DNA of 64,000 bases, from contig NC_047083.1 of the NCBI RefSeq assembly GCF_902459465.1, forward strand, positions 8,113,526 to 8,177,525, written 5' to 3'. Positions 22,310 through 33,321 of the stretch are shown here, piece after piece. A program made the translations under genes and the position numbers. The notes under the pieces are model-generated. The model was not told where the DNA came from, did no database searches, and saw only the letters and a list, made by a program, of their open reading frames with translations. Positions within the stretch are counted from its first letter, which is position 1. Each line of letters begins with the position of its first letter. This stretch comes from Asterias rubens (taxonomy: Eukaryota; Echinodermata; Asteroidea; Forcipulatida; Asteriidae).

Positions 22310-23165
22310 GTACAGGCCGTGGACCCCATGGGATCCTCCATGGGACCTAATGGGATACTCCATGTGATCCAACGGGGATCCTCCATGGGATCCAACGGGG
22401 AACCTCCATGGGATCCTACATGGGATCCCATGGGATCCTACATGGGACCCCATGGGATCCTACATGGGACCCCATGGGATCCTACATGGGATCCCATGGG
22501 ATCCTACATGGGACCCCATGGGATCCTACATGGGACCCCATAGGATCCTACATGGGAGCTCATGGGATCCTACATGGGATCCCATGGGATCCTACATGGG
22601 ACCCCATGGGATCCTACATGGGACCCCATGGGATCCCATGGGATCCTACATGGGCCCCATGGGATCCTACATGGGCCCCCATGGGATCCTACATGGGACC
22701 CCATGGGGTTCCTTCATGGGATCCAATGGGGTTCCTGCATGGGATCCCATGGGGTTCCTTCATGGGATCCAATGGGGTTCCTGCATGGGACCCCATAGGG
22801 TCCTACATGGGACCCCATGAGATCCTACATGGGAGCTCATGGGATCCTACATGGGAGCTCATGGGATCCTACATGGGATCCCTTGGGGTTCCTTCATGGG
22901 ATCCCATGGGGTTCCTGCATGGGATCCCATGGGAGCCTACATGATACCCCATGGGATCCTACATGGGACCCCATGGGATCCTACATGGGAGCTCATGGGA
23001 TCCTACATGGGATCCCATGGGATCCTACATGGGATCCCATGGGATCCCATACGATTTCCCTTGGGATACCCATACAATTTCCCATGGCAATTCACCATGG
23101 GTTTCCCATGCCCAATTCACCATGGGAATCCCATGGGAAAATTTCCCATGGGATTCTCATGGGAC
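22310..23165 (+). repeat. 22-bp palindrome-rich minisatellite (CATGGGATCC)
   Basis: About 38 units of roughly 22 bp built from CCATGGGATCC and TACATGGGACCCC, with variants (GGGGTTCC, GAGCTC, an 11-bp half unit). Most units carry CCATGG and GGATCC palindromes. Since 22 is not a multiple of three, all three forward frames are open and give the same 22-residue repeat; these are not genes. Confidence 0.97.
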
Positions 23166-23389
23166 ATTTCTGTAAGGGTTGCAGTAATGGCGGACACTAA
23201 TTAACATAATTATGTAAATTTTAAGTCTTTTCGGCACTTTATAAAGGTTATTCATTTCTTCATTGGACTCCTTGACCATGAAAACATGGGTATAGACACC
23301 ATTTTGAGCATGCTAGCCCTCTTTGTTGTCAAGATATGCATGTTTTTTTAATTTTCAGCTAATGGCGGAAACTAATGGCCATAACACAC

Positions 23390-25190
23390 ACACACACACA
23401 ACGGGGATTAGACCCAAATCGTGATGCAAAACTTACCCGTGGAAGTGATAAAGAATGTGGGCAACGTTGTTGCTAAGTGTTGTCTTCTCTGTTAGATAGG
23501 AAGGAGATGGCTGCAACTCAACGTGTGGACAAATCAGAAGGAAGCAGGATACAAAACTTATAACGTCCAAGGTTTTTAGTTCATGTGGAACGAAAAAATG
23601 ACTTTGCAGAAAACAGCAAAACAAAATGGCTCTATTAGTACGGAGCCCCTAAAGGGTCAAAGTTGAACATAATATGTTCCATCAAATATTGTTTTTAATC
23701 CCTCTAATATGTTGCTAACTGAAAATTGTATAGGAACATATAATCTATTTCGTTCCCTTGCTCGAAATGTTATTTCTAAAAACAACTTTTGTCAAGGGAA
23801 CCAAAAAATATTGCTGTAAATTTGTATGTGTAACAATTTTTTGTATGAATTGAAATTTTTACTGTAGGCCTAATTTGGCCGTTGGCCACGAATGTAAAAA
23901 TAAATAAACTATCTATCTATCAATATATATTCCGAGGTTAAACGAACTAATATTTAGAGGGAATGAAATACCAACTCGAATGAAGTAATTTCAGAATTTT
24001 GTTTTACCTTTTCAATTTATTTTTACTTGTCCCTTTAGGGGCTCCGTAGAAATTTCCCTTTTGCCGCGCCGATGAGTTCATGTTTTTATGCAGCTGATTT
24101 TGCACAATGGCATAATATACCCGCCCACACTCGGCAGTTGGTGTCGCAGGCGCTTTTTCTATTCCTATAGGATTGCGTGCAAGCTGGGCGGTTTTTTTAG
24201 GGAAAAACCCAGAATTATTTTGTACTATACAGGTGTCATGCCCTTGAACTTAATTCGCTCACAATGAACTTTACGAGCATTGAGCTGCTGAACATTTATT
24301 GCTTTTTGTGTAAATACCCACAGCTTGCGGATAGCTGGACCCAATTTCATTAATAGGTTGCTGATAGTTACTTTTTTGAAGCATAATTTCCAAACTTTCC
24401 CTGTTGTCTGAATTGATTTATTTTTGCTATTTTCGATAAACTCAACCTTCCTTAACAAAATGGACGAACTGTATGTTGAAAGTCCTTTAAAAATTCAATT
24501 CAATTCAATTCAGAAATGGTTTATTAATACATGTTTCGCAGCTAAAAACTGAATTTCACATGTCAACATCATTCTAAAACAAGTACACCAAAATAGTAAA
24601 TACAGGCAGTGGACACTGTTGGTAAACAGCAATGTCCAAGGCCCACACTTCGTGTGAACATTTAGGCTCAATCGGTCATCGGAGTCGGGAGAAAATAACG
24701 GGAAAACCCACCCTTGTTTCCGCACGTTTTGCCGTGTCAGTGACATGTGTTTAAATAAATCCGTTGTTCTCGATATCGAGAATTGATATTGTTTTACTGT
24801 TTTCTCAAAAAGTAAAGCATTTCTTGGAATAAAATTTCAAGAGAAGTCTTTCAATATTACCTTCTGTTAACCCTGTAAGTTATTGTAAATCTGTGAACTT
24901 TTTTTTCTGTACCGAAAGTGTCCAATGGCTTTAACCCTCTCATGCGCAATTTATTTTCTAAGTGTTGAAAAACAAAAAGAAATTGCTTTTCGATTTAAAT
25001 CGGGTAGTTAAAGTCATGTGATTTTTTTTTAATTGATCCATTAATGAGTTATTCAATGTCCTCATTATTTTGAGGACACTGCGCCATGATGACATGAAAC
25101 CAGCACCATTAACAATACACTGTTCACATGCGAATATGCCATTATAGGTATGCTGTAGTGTTTTGTTCAAGAAGTTTGACTCTCCCTATC
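23390..25190 (+). repeat. 1.8-kb duplication, right copy
   Basis: Copy of 20380-22245. The right breakpoint is sharp: both copies run to TTTGACTCTCCCTA, then diverge into TACAGGTTC (left) or a CT-rich TCCTCTCCCC tract (right). Confidence 0.9.
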
Positions 25191-25430
25191 CTCTCCCCAC
25201 CCCACCCAACTTCCTTACCTCCCCTACCCCTCAATACCCCCTCCCATCCCCACCCAGTTGAGTACAATCTTTCGTTGAGCTGGTAGTATAGGTCACTAGA
25301 ACAACAAAACACACTTGGAGGACATTATAAGTGGCTGCCAATTGTTTTTTTACTGCCTTCTCCTTCCCCTCCCCTACCCATCCTCTCCCCTCAATCCCTC
25401 CCCTCCCCTATGCAGCCCCGCCCTTTTTAC
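25190..25430 (+). repeat. C/T-rich tract
   Basis: CCCCACCCCACCC, CTCCCCTACCCC and similar runs at 25190-25255 and 25360-25420 flank a short unique segment. No gene seen. Confidence 0.8.
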
Positions 25431-25454
25431 TATGGTATGTGTGTAAACAAATTT

Positions 25455-25985
25455 AACACTTATTGCACAGTGTCCTCATATGAGGACATAGAGGGCGCTG
25501 TTCATATTGCAATAGACCTTATTGCAAATACCAATGCGCAAGCGCAGACTGTTGAATGAGGTGCATTGTGGGATAGATATTGATCAAATTTGGATACCAG
25601 CTAGACCACAATGCACCTAATTCCAAGCTTTACGCGCGCGCCCCAGTATTTGCGAAAAGGTCTATGTTTGGTGCAGTATGGCGCAGTGTCCTCATATGAG
25701 GACATAGAGGGCGCTGTTCACGTTGCAATAGGCCTTATCGCAAATACCAATGCGCAAGCGCACTGTTGAATGAGGTGCATTGTGGGATAGATATGGATCA
25801 AATTTGGATACCAGCTAGACCAGAATGCACCTAATTCCAAGCTTTACGCGCGCGCCCCAGTATTTGCGAAAAGGTCTTTGTTTGGTGCAGTATGGCGCAG
25901 TGTCCTCATATGAGGACATAGAGGGCGCTGTTCATGTTGCAATGTTTGGTGCAGTATGGCGCAGTGTCCTCATATGAGGACATGT
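25455..25985 (+). repeat. Tandem 216-bp repeat with embedded MITE
   Basis: The block GCAGTGTCCTCATATGAGGA (a palindrome) recurs at about 25467, 25683, 25901 and 25962. The first two units carry a MITE with inverted ends AGACCTTATTGCAAATACCA and CAGTATTTGCGAAAAGGTCT (25513-25671; 25730-25876). The last period shortens to 61 bp because the MITE is absent. Confidence 0.88.
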
Positions 25986-25999
25986 ATAAATCGATGGAC

Positions 26000-27110
26000 C
26001 CCTCACAAATGTGAGACATGATTGTTATGTTGACAGATAGATTGTATAGAGTATATGAAAACCAATAACATTTAAACAAGAAATTATTATTATACTGTAG
26101 GGACCTTGGAAAGATCAGGTAAAAGTAAGTGTGTAAATAGATTTAGCCCCCCCTTATCAAATTTTTGTTAAACAGCCTTTCATTAGTAATTTTTTAACTG
26201 TTCCATGCTATGCATAGTAAATATAACACCCATTACAGAGCCAGCATGAAACGGCAGTTGGGCATCCTGGAAACCATGTGCAGGGACCATGTGAGTTTTG
26301 GTGCTGTGTGACCTTCATGTCATTCTGTGGATGACTGGAGACTGAAGTACTGACTTAAACTTGTTGAGCAACAAACTCATTTCTGTTTCTGTTTTCCTTT
26401 CATTCCAGACTAATTTAATGCTATTCTTCACTGTTTGAATTCAACCTAACATTGAGGTGTAACAATACACATTGGTAAAAACCCAGTAGGCACAATTCTT
26501 ATATCACACATAATTATTATATCACACATAATTATAGACTGACGATTTGAGGAATTGCACTTTGTTTGTAGCGAACTGTTCTACATCTGGGTGGGTCTTA
26601 TTTGTTGGTGTGTCTTAAATTAATCTGACAGTTTCTTTGGGGAGGTATTTCTACACATGTGATGGGATTTGATTGAAAGAGCAAAATCTCTACACAGTTT
26701 CTCTCCACGATTTTCAAGGGTTTCAAGTTTGCACACATTTAAAGCATCCACATAAGTAGAATAGTTCTTACCAAAAAAAACGTTCATTTAAAAACTTCAG
26801 CTCGATAGAGGGACATCTTTTTCCCCATTGACATTGACACTTTGACACTTCACGTTTCAGATTTACTTTTCAGGTTTCGGGTTTAATTGGCAGGTTTCGG
26901 GTTTACATTTCAGGTTTAGATTTATTTAAATACTGTCAGGAGTTACAACAAGGACCGTTTTAACGGAACTTAAAAATAGCGTAAGGAGGCGAGACAAGAG
27001 TTGTTATATTATCTGTTTTAGTTAGTTTTTAAGTAATTTGTTATTATTTATTTGGACATAAATCACATAATGCTTATCGAAAACAAGTGATTGGTCTACC
27101 ATGCCAATTG
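26000..27110. other. No confident gene
   Basis: Contains a doubled AATTATTATATCACACAT (26505-26535), three GGTTTCGGGTTTA-like words at 26860-26920, and a short exon-like island at 26236-26290 that I did not accept. Confidence 0.55.
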
Positions 27111-27117
27111 CAAAACT

Positions 27118-27352
27118 TTGAAACGCTAGGTGGCAGCAGATACAGCGGGAACGTATAATTGTGAACAAGTGCATGCGCGCATAGCTCCCAAAAGATGACA
27201 ACTTTATACGGACAACTTGGGTTTTGGCCTTAAGTTTTTAGCTACGTCAAGCTTTCTACTTTTCCTATACCCAGACAGTCCACCGTGCAAAAGTCATATT
27301 GCATAGACGTCGCAAGCCCAACACTGCCTGTGTCTGCTGCCACCTAGCGCTG
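27118..27352. mobile_element. MITE with GCTAGGTGGCAGCAGA termini
   Basis: Inverted ends ACGCTAGGTGGCAGCAGATA and TCTGCTGCCACCTAGCGCT. Relatives at 37048-37189 and 51741-51893 share the interior words CATGCGCA and GAACAATGGAT. Confidence 0.75.
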
Positions 27353-27390
27353 ACGTATCCCAGTAAATGTACGGATCATTACTTTCTTAA

Positions 27391-27769
27391 AGGCAGTGGA
27401 CACTATTGGTAATTGTCAAAGACTAGCCTTCACAGTTGATGTATCTCAACATAAGCATAGAATAACAAACCTGTGAGAATTTGAGCTCAATCGGTCATCG
27501 AACTTGCGAGATAATAATGAAAGAAAAAAGCACCCTTGTCACAGGAAGTTGTGTGCGTTTAGATGGTTGATTTCGAGACCTCAAGTTCTTAATCTGAGGT
27601 CTCGAAATCAAATTCGTGGAAAATTACTTCTTTCTCGAAAACTATGGCACTTCAGAGGGAGCCGTTTCTCACAATGTTTTATACCATCAACCTCTCCCCA
27701 TTACTCGTCACCAAGAAAGGTTTAATGCTTATTATTATTCTGAGTAATTACCAATAGTGTCCACTGCCT
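27391..27769. mobile_element. TTAA-flanked MITE, family A
   Basis: Starts AGGCAGTGGACACTATTGG, ends with the exact complement, and is flanked by TTAA at 27387-27390 and 27770-27773. One of the best-preserved copies in the window. Confidence 0.9.
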
Positions 27770-28404
27770 TTAAACACTCTTTTCGAAACCAGGGTTTTAG
27801 CTTTGGGCCCTGGCTTTGATTGCGGCGCTGTTCGCACGTTTGAAAAGGCACAAATTACAAAATACGCTCATCCTCCAAGAACGAAGCTGAAAGCCACAAT
27901 ACCTTGTCACTTAAACAATTTGTGACTGGTATCCGACTAATGTCTGCTTAGCAGAAAACTGTTAAGCAATATTCTCTGCTTAAGCAGCTTTAGGAAATTG
28001 GGCCCTGGGCTAAGTTATAATAATATTATATAATATTCTTATAATACATAGCGCTACTTTTTGAAGTAAAATACCTATTTTTTTTAAACATAATAATACG
28101 TACCTTGTATGGTTTACAAGGTGCCGTGGCAGAATATGCAGCCAATAAGCCACTGCAAGTTAGATTTGTCTCGCCCAGACTATGTCAAATGGTTTGGGCA
28201 AGCTTTTGTGTAGCAACCTCTATATGAGCAAACCATTGTGCCATACACATCCATTTAGCATTGTGTATGGGTTCGCAATTCGCAAAAGCTCGCCCAGAAC
28301 CGTTTGACAAAGCGCCTGTCTCGATAGTCTGATCAATTCAAAGTTGAGTGGTGATCACACACGTCATTGTACCAGACAGTATTCAAATCTAACACGCAAA
28401 ACCA

Positions 28405-28656
28405 GGGCCCAATTTCATGGCTCTGCTTACCGCCGAATTCTGCGCTTACGATCACGATTCCCCGCTAACGTGCAAGCGCCGAATTTCTGCGCTAGCCTTG
28501 TAAGCGTAGAATGCCTATAGTAACACGGAGTACGCACGCGCAGAAGCCAAAATTCGCCGCTAACCCGTGAAATACGCTTGCCGTAAGCACATAATTCCCT
28601 GCTTCCGTAAGCGCCGATTCTGTGCATACGGTAAGCAGAGCCATGAAATTGGGCCC
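28405..28656. mobile_element. GGGCCCAATTTCATGG MITE, 250 bp
   Basis: Perfect 28-bp terminal inverted repeat: GGGCCCAATTTCATGGCTCT at the left, its complement at the right. The interior is CG-rich, with several CTTACG/CGTAAG words. It lies 160 bp beyond the TNFR-like gene stop codon. Confidence 0.88.
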
Positions 28657-28816
28657 ATCAGGAACAACGGGGCAAACTCCTTCTCTATGGTCACTTGGTT
28701 CTTTTATGTGCAATACACAACACACAAAAAGTATTTTTCATCAGAGGAGGCTACACCCTACTTGTACACACCCCACCTCCGACCATCACCAAATGAAACG
28801 AAAAAAGAGTCATATT

Positions 28817-31800
28817 TTAGTCCAGTTGGTCTAGCTTATGATTCACATTACGATCAACTTGGTGAAAGTCGGCAGGAGCTGTTGACAGGGGGTTTATCGT
28901 CAACCTCATTCTTCCAGATGTACTATTTTTGCTGTTAGTGATGGGTGATGATTTTTGTTTACAATGTTGCACTTTTGGCGCCGAAAGAGTCATGCTGTTC
29001 ATGGCAAGTTGTGACATTTTTTCAAAATATGGCATTGTTGGCGCCGAAAGAGGTTTGCTATTCATGACAAGTTGTGACATATTTTCAAAATCTGGCGTAG
29101 TTGAAACCGAAAGAGGCTTTATGTTTATGTTAGTTGACGACATTTTTACAAAGTGTGGCATTGGTGGCACCGAATGAGGCCTGCTGTTCACGACAGGCGA
29201 TGACATGTCAATGTGTAGCGTTGTTGGCGCTGAATGACACCTCTTGTTCATCATGACAGGTGACGACACTTTTTCAAAATGTTGCATTGTTGGCGCCGAA
29301 AAAGACCTGGTCACAACATCGACACGTGATGACATATCTACACTGTGTGGTTCTGTTAGCACTGAAAGTGACCGTCTGTTCATAACGTGTGAGGACAGTT
29401 TTTCAAATTGTCGCATTGGTGCCGAATGATGAGACCTTCTATTCAAGACAGATGGTGACATCTTGTCAAAATGTGGCGTTGTTCGCATCGTTTCATTTGT
29501 CACAGTCATCTCTGTATATGACCTGGACCTCCTTCGTGTCTCGACAAAAGGGTGATTCTGGGTGTCATCGATTGTCGTCGTCACTTTCTTGGTCTCTTCA
29601 GAATTACAGCGATGGAGGTCATTCCAGGAGTAGGGTCTACCTTTCAGTAGACGAAACCGATTTCTTTGATGTTCATCTTGCTGATATCTAACATCACTTG
29701 TCGGATGCCTGTCCATTGTAGCAAGGTTTTCTGATATTGATGCTTTCTCGACATCTCTCTTCGTTTCTTCCTGGACTTCCGAATCAAGCAAGTGGATTCT
29801 GTCTTTAGAGTGGTCTCTGCAGTAATGGGCATCTTCCATTGACAGCGATTGTTTGACTCCATGCATTTCATCACTCGTAGTCTTTCTTGCACTGGGGTTA
29901 AGGTTACTAGACATTGAGCGAGATCTAAGCCTTGTTTCGTTTGCCAGAGTCAACTCTGTGTATGACTTAGACCTCCTTCTTGCCTCGGTGCAAGGACGAG
30001 TCCCTAACTCGTCTGAAATCTCACACTCGGTAGTAACTAATAATCTCTCAGCATTGCAATCATGGCGTTTCACACCCACCTGGTCAACACCAGCCTCCAA
30101 ACTCACTGGAGAGTGTGATGATTTGATGCCAGAGACATTTTCCACACTCGGTGCCTTTGTGTCTTCTATAATCTTAATCTCTGTCTTGTGTTCATCAGCC
30201 TCCATTCTCACTGAAGAATGCGGTGATTTGATGCCAGAGACATTTTCCACACTCGGTACCTTTGAGTCTTCTATAATCTTAATCTCTGTCTTGTGTTCAT
30301 CAGCCTCCATTCTCACTAAAGAATGTGGTGATTTGGTGCCAGAGACATTTTCCACATTCGGTACCTTTGTGTCTTCTATAATCTTAATCTCTGTCTTGGG
30401 TTCACCAGCCTCCATTCTCACTGGAGAATGTGGTGATTTGATGCTAGAGACATTTTCCACACTCGGTACCTTTGAGTCTTCTATAATCTTAATAATCTCT
30501 GTCTTATGTTCATCAACCTCCCTTCTCACTGAAGAATGTTGTGATTTGAGGCTAGAGACATTTTCCACACTTCTTGGTACCTTGTTGTCTTCTATAATCT
30601 TAATCTCTGTCTTGGGTTCACCAGCCTCCACTCTCACTGAAGAATGTGGTGATTTGAGGCTAGAAACATTTTCCACACTCGGTAACTTTGTGTCTTCTGT
30701 AATCTTAATCTCTGTCTTGGGTTCACCAGCCTCCATTCTCACTGGAGAATGTGATGATTTGATGCTAGAGACATTTTCTACACTTGGTACCTTTTTGTCT
30801 TCTGTAATCTTAATCTCTGTCTTGGGTTCACCAGCCTCCATTCTCACTGGAGAATGTGGTGATTTGATGCCAGAGACATTTTCCACACTCGGTACCTTTG
30901 TGTCTTCTTTAATCTTAATCATTGTCTTTGGTTCACCAGCCTCCATTCTCACTGAAGAATGTGGTGATTTGATGCCAGAGACATTTTCCACACTCGGTAC
31001 CTTTGTGTCTTCTATAATCTTAATCTCTGTCTTGTGTTCATCAGCCTCCATTCTCACTGAAGAACGTGGTGATTTGATGCCAGAGACATTTTCCACACTT
31101 AGTATCTCTGTGTCTTCTACCTTAATCTCTGTCTTGTGTTCATAACTTACACTTGAACTTTCGTTCAGACCTGATGAATAACGTTTACTTTTCTCAAACC
31201 CACAGTCTTGACAAACCTCGCCATCTTCGGTATATTCTCTAAACAGTGACACTGGAGGAGGTCTAATAATATCACCCATCCAATTTGCAGCTGCACTGCT
31301 GCATCTTTCTCGGTAATTTCCCTCGAAATAATACACATCTTTGACATATACTGCCGTTTGAACAAGGATCAAGACTCGCCTTTTGTTAAGCTTTTTACTG
31401 CTGCTTCTTTTTCTGTATTCCTGTTGTGTATGTGGAGAAGTTGCCGTCCCTCTGTCAGACTCCTGTCTGACATCTCCTCCCGTTTGAACAAGGTTACTCA
31501 AGATTCCATGTCTGCCCATCAATAATAATGGCCTTTTGTTAAGCTTTTTACTGATGAAGCTTTTTATGTAATCCTCGTGTAGAGAATTTTCCACCCAACT
31601 CATCACAAACTCGTGTTCGACTCCTTTGCCGTCTTGAAAGGGTTTTCTTGAGAGCTGTTCGCGTCTGTCCACACAAGATTGCCTTTTGTTGATAATGATG
31701 ACAGTGCCATCCACACATAACACTACTTTGTCATATTTGGACGTGCTCTCACCATTGGCTTCGGTAGATTTGTCTTTTAAGCTTAAATATTTGTGTAAAC

Positions 31801-33321
31801 ATAGTGACGAAATATCTCCATGTCCTCTTTCACAACCACAATCGACAGCTGTTTTGTTGTTCTCTTTACTGACAGTAACGAAACCATCATTGTGTGGAAG
31901 GTGTTCCACATACTGATGTTTTAGATGAATGTATGTGAATATTGTATGTATCAATGTTCCCTTCTCAGAACAAGGCTGTCTTTCATCACCCTTTTGACAA
32001 TCGGCTGCGATGACTGCGTTGGCGTTCCCTTCATGGACAGTAACCAAAACATCATCGTGTGGTTCACGTTCTTGGATAACTATATCCATTAATGGTGTTT
32101 CCGGTTTAGCAAAAGGCTGTACTTTAACTTCTTCCCTCGGCCAGTTTTCACCTTTTCCACAACCAGGAGCGTTGACTGCACTGTTATTCTCTTTACTGAC
32201 ACTAACGAAAACATCCCTGTATCGAACCACCTCTGGAGTTACCGTATCTATTGGTGTTTCTTTCTCAGAACAAGGCTGAACTTCAACTTTTTCACTCGGC
32301 CGGTTTTCACCTTGTTCACAACCAGAATCGATGACTGAGTTGTTCTTTTTACTGACAGTAACGAAGACATCGTCTTGTGGGTCACCTTCTGTGACTACTG
32401 TATCTTTAAATGGTGTTTCTTCCTCAGAACAAGGCTGTACTTCAACATCTTCACTCAGCAAGTTTTTACCTTTAAGACAATCTTCATTTCTCGAAGACTC
32501 TATCTTGAAAATATCATCAATGATCGTGTCCTCTTCGCAACTCAGCTCGTGACAAAAATAACTTGATCGGAGGCTGTCATCAGTTGATGAGCCTTGATCG
32601 TCACTTTGGTTATTTTCTCCATTGTCGCCAATGTCATTGTCATCGCCATCGCAGACAGTGCTTAATGGCGAGACTGGATTTTCATCTTTGTCGTCAATGT
32701 CATCATCATTACATACACCTCTAATGTCATCTCCCAACAACCCATTTTCCCCATTGTCGCTAATGTCATCGTCATTGTAGACATGCCTTAATGGCAAAGT
32801 TGGATTGTCGTCTTCCAACTTGACATTTTCTTCATTGTCGCCAATGTCATCGTCATTAAAGACACGACTTAGTAAAGAATTAAGACTGCCTCTTTCCGAC
32901 ATGATATTTTCCCCATTGTCACTAGTGTCATCGTCATTACGGACATACCATGACGTTTTGAGACTACCATTTCCCAACAGGCTAGTCTCCTCTTTGTCAC
33001 TGGTGTCGTAGTCACTATGGATATAGCATGACGAACTGCGACTGCCATCTCCCAACAAGCTAGTTTTTTCATGGAAAGTTTCATCGTCACTATAGACATA
33101 ACATGAACAATTGAGACTGTCACTTCTCCACATGCTTTCTTCCTCACTGTCGCTTGTGTCGCCAATGTCATTGTCGTGACCGTCACCCGGTGGTTGTGCC
33201 TCATCCCTGTTGCCCTCCCGAGGGGTTGGGGTCCGTAGGCGGGGTAGAACCGTCACGGCCGTCGGAACTCTCCCGCCTGACATTCTAATCGTCAAAGGGA
33301 TTGGCATTTGTCTTCGCCTCT
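28817..33321 (-). CDS. Single giant exon encoding the receptor tail (about 1500 residues)
   Basis: Acceptor CTGATTTTCAG/AGAGGCG at 33322. Regions in order: a Pro/Arg start; an acidic stretch with repeated DDDIGDNGEN-like units; repeated QPCSEEETP-like units followed by DVFVTVSKENN (three to four copies); a unique middle part (KYDKVVLCVDGTVIIINKR, two KKLNKR blocks); ten 33-34-residue repeats; RRRSRSYTE-type Ser/Arg segments; and a C-terminal series of about 23-residue repeats (FEKMSSPVMNRRSHSAPT). Composition is hydrophilic and probably disordered. SEEE matches the TRAF2-type (P/S/A/T)x(Q/E)E consensus and RSFSAP matches 14-3-3 mode 1 (RSxSxP); both are weak short motifs. The long open frame on the opposite strand at 29853-31145 is its shadow. 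Confidence 0.8.

Noticed and set aside
22319..23204. Overlapping Met/Gly/His/Trp-rich frames up to 178 codons
   Set aside because: All three frames are open because of the 22-bp minisatellite unit.
26236..26290. Exon-like island ASMKRQLGILETMCRDH between TTACAG and GTGAGT
   Set aside because: Good splice sites but only 55 bp, no recognisable family and no neighbouring exon.
29853..31145. 430-codon plus-strand frame with repeats
   Set aside because: Antisense shadow of the receptor tail repeats; the minus frame is three times longer and joins real exons.
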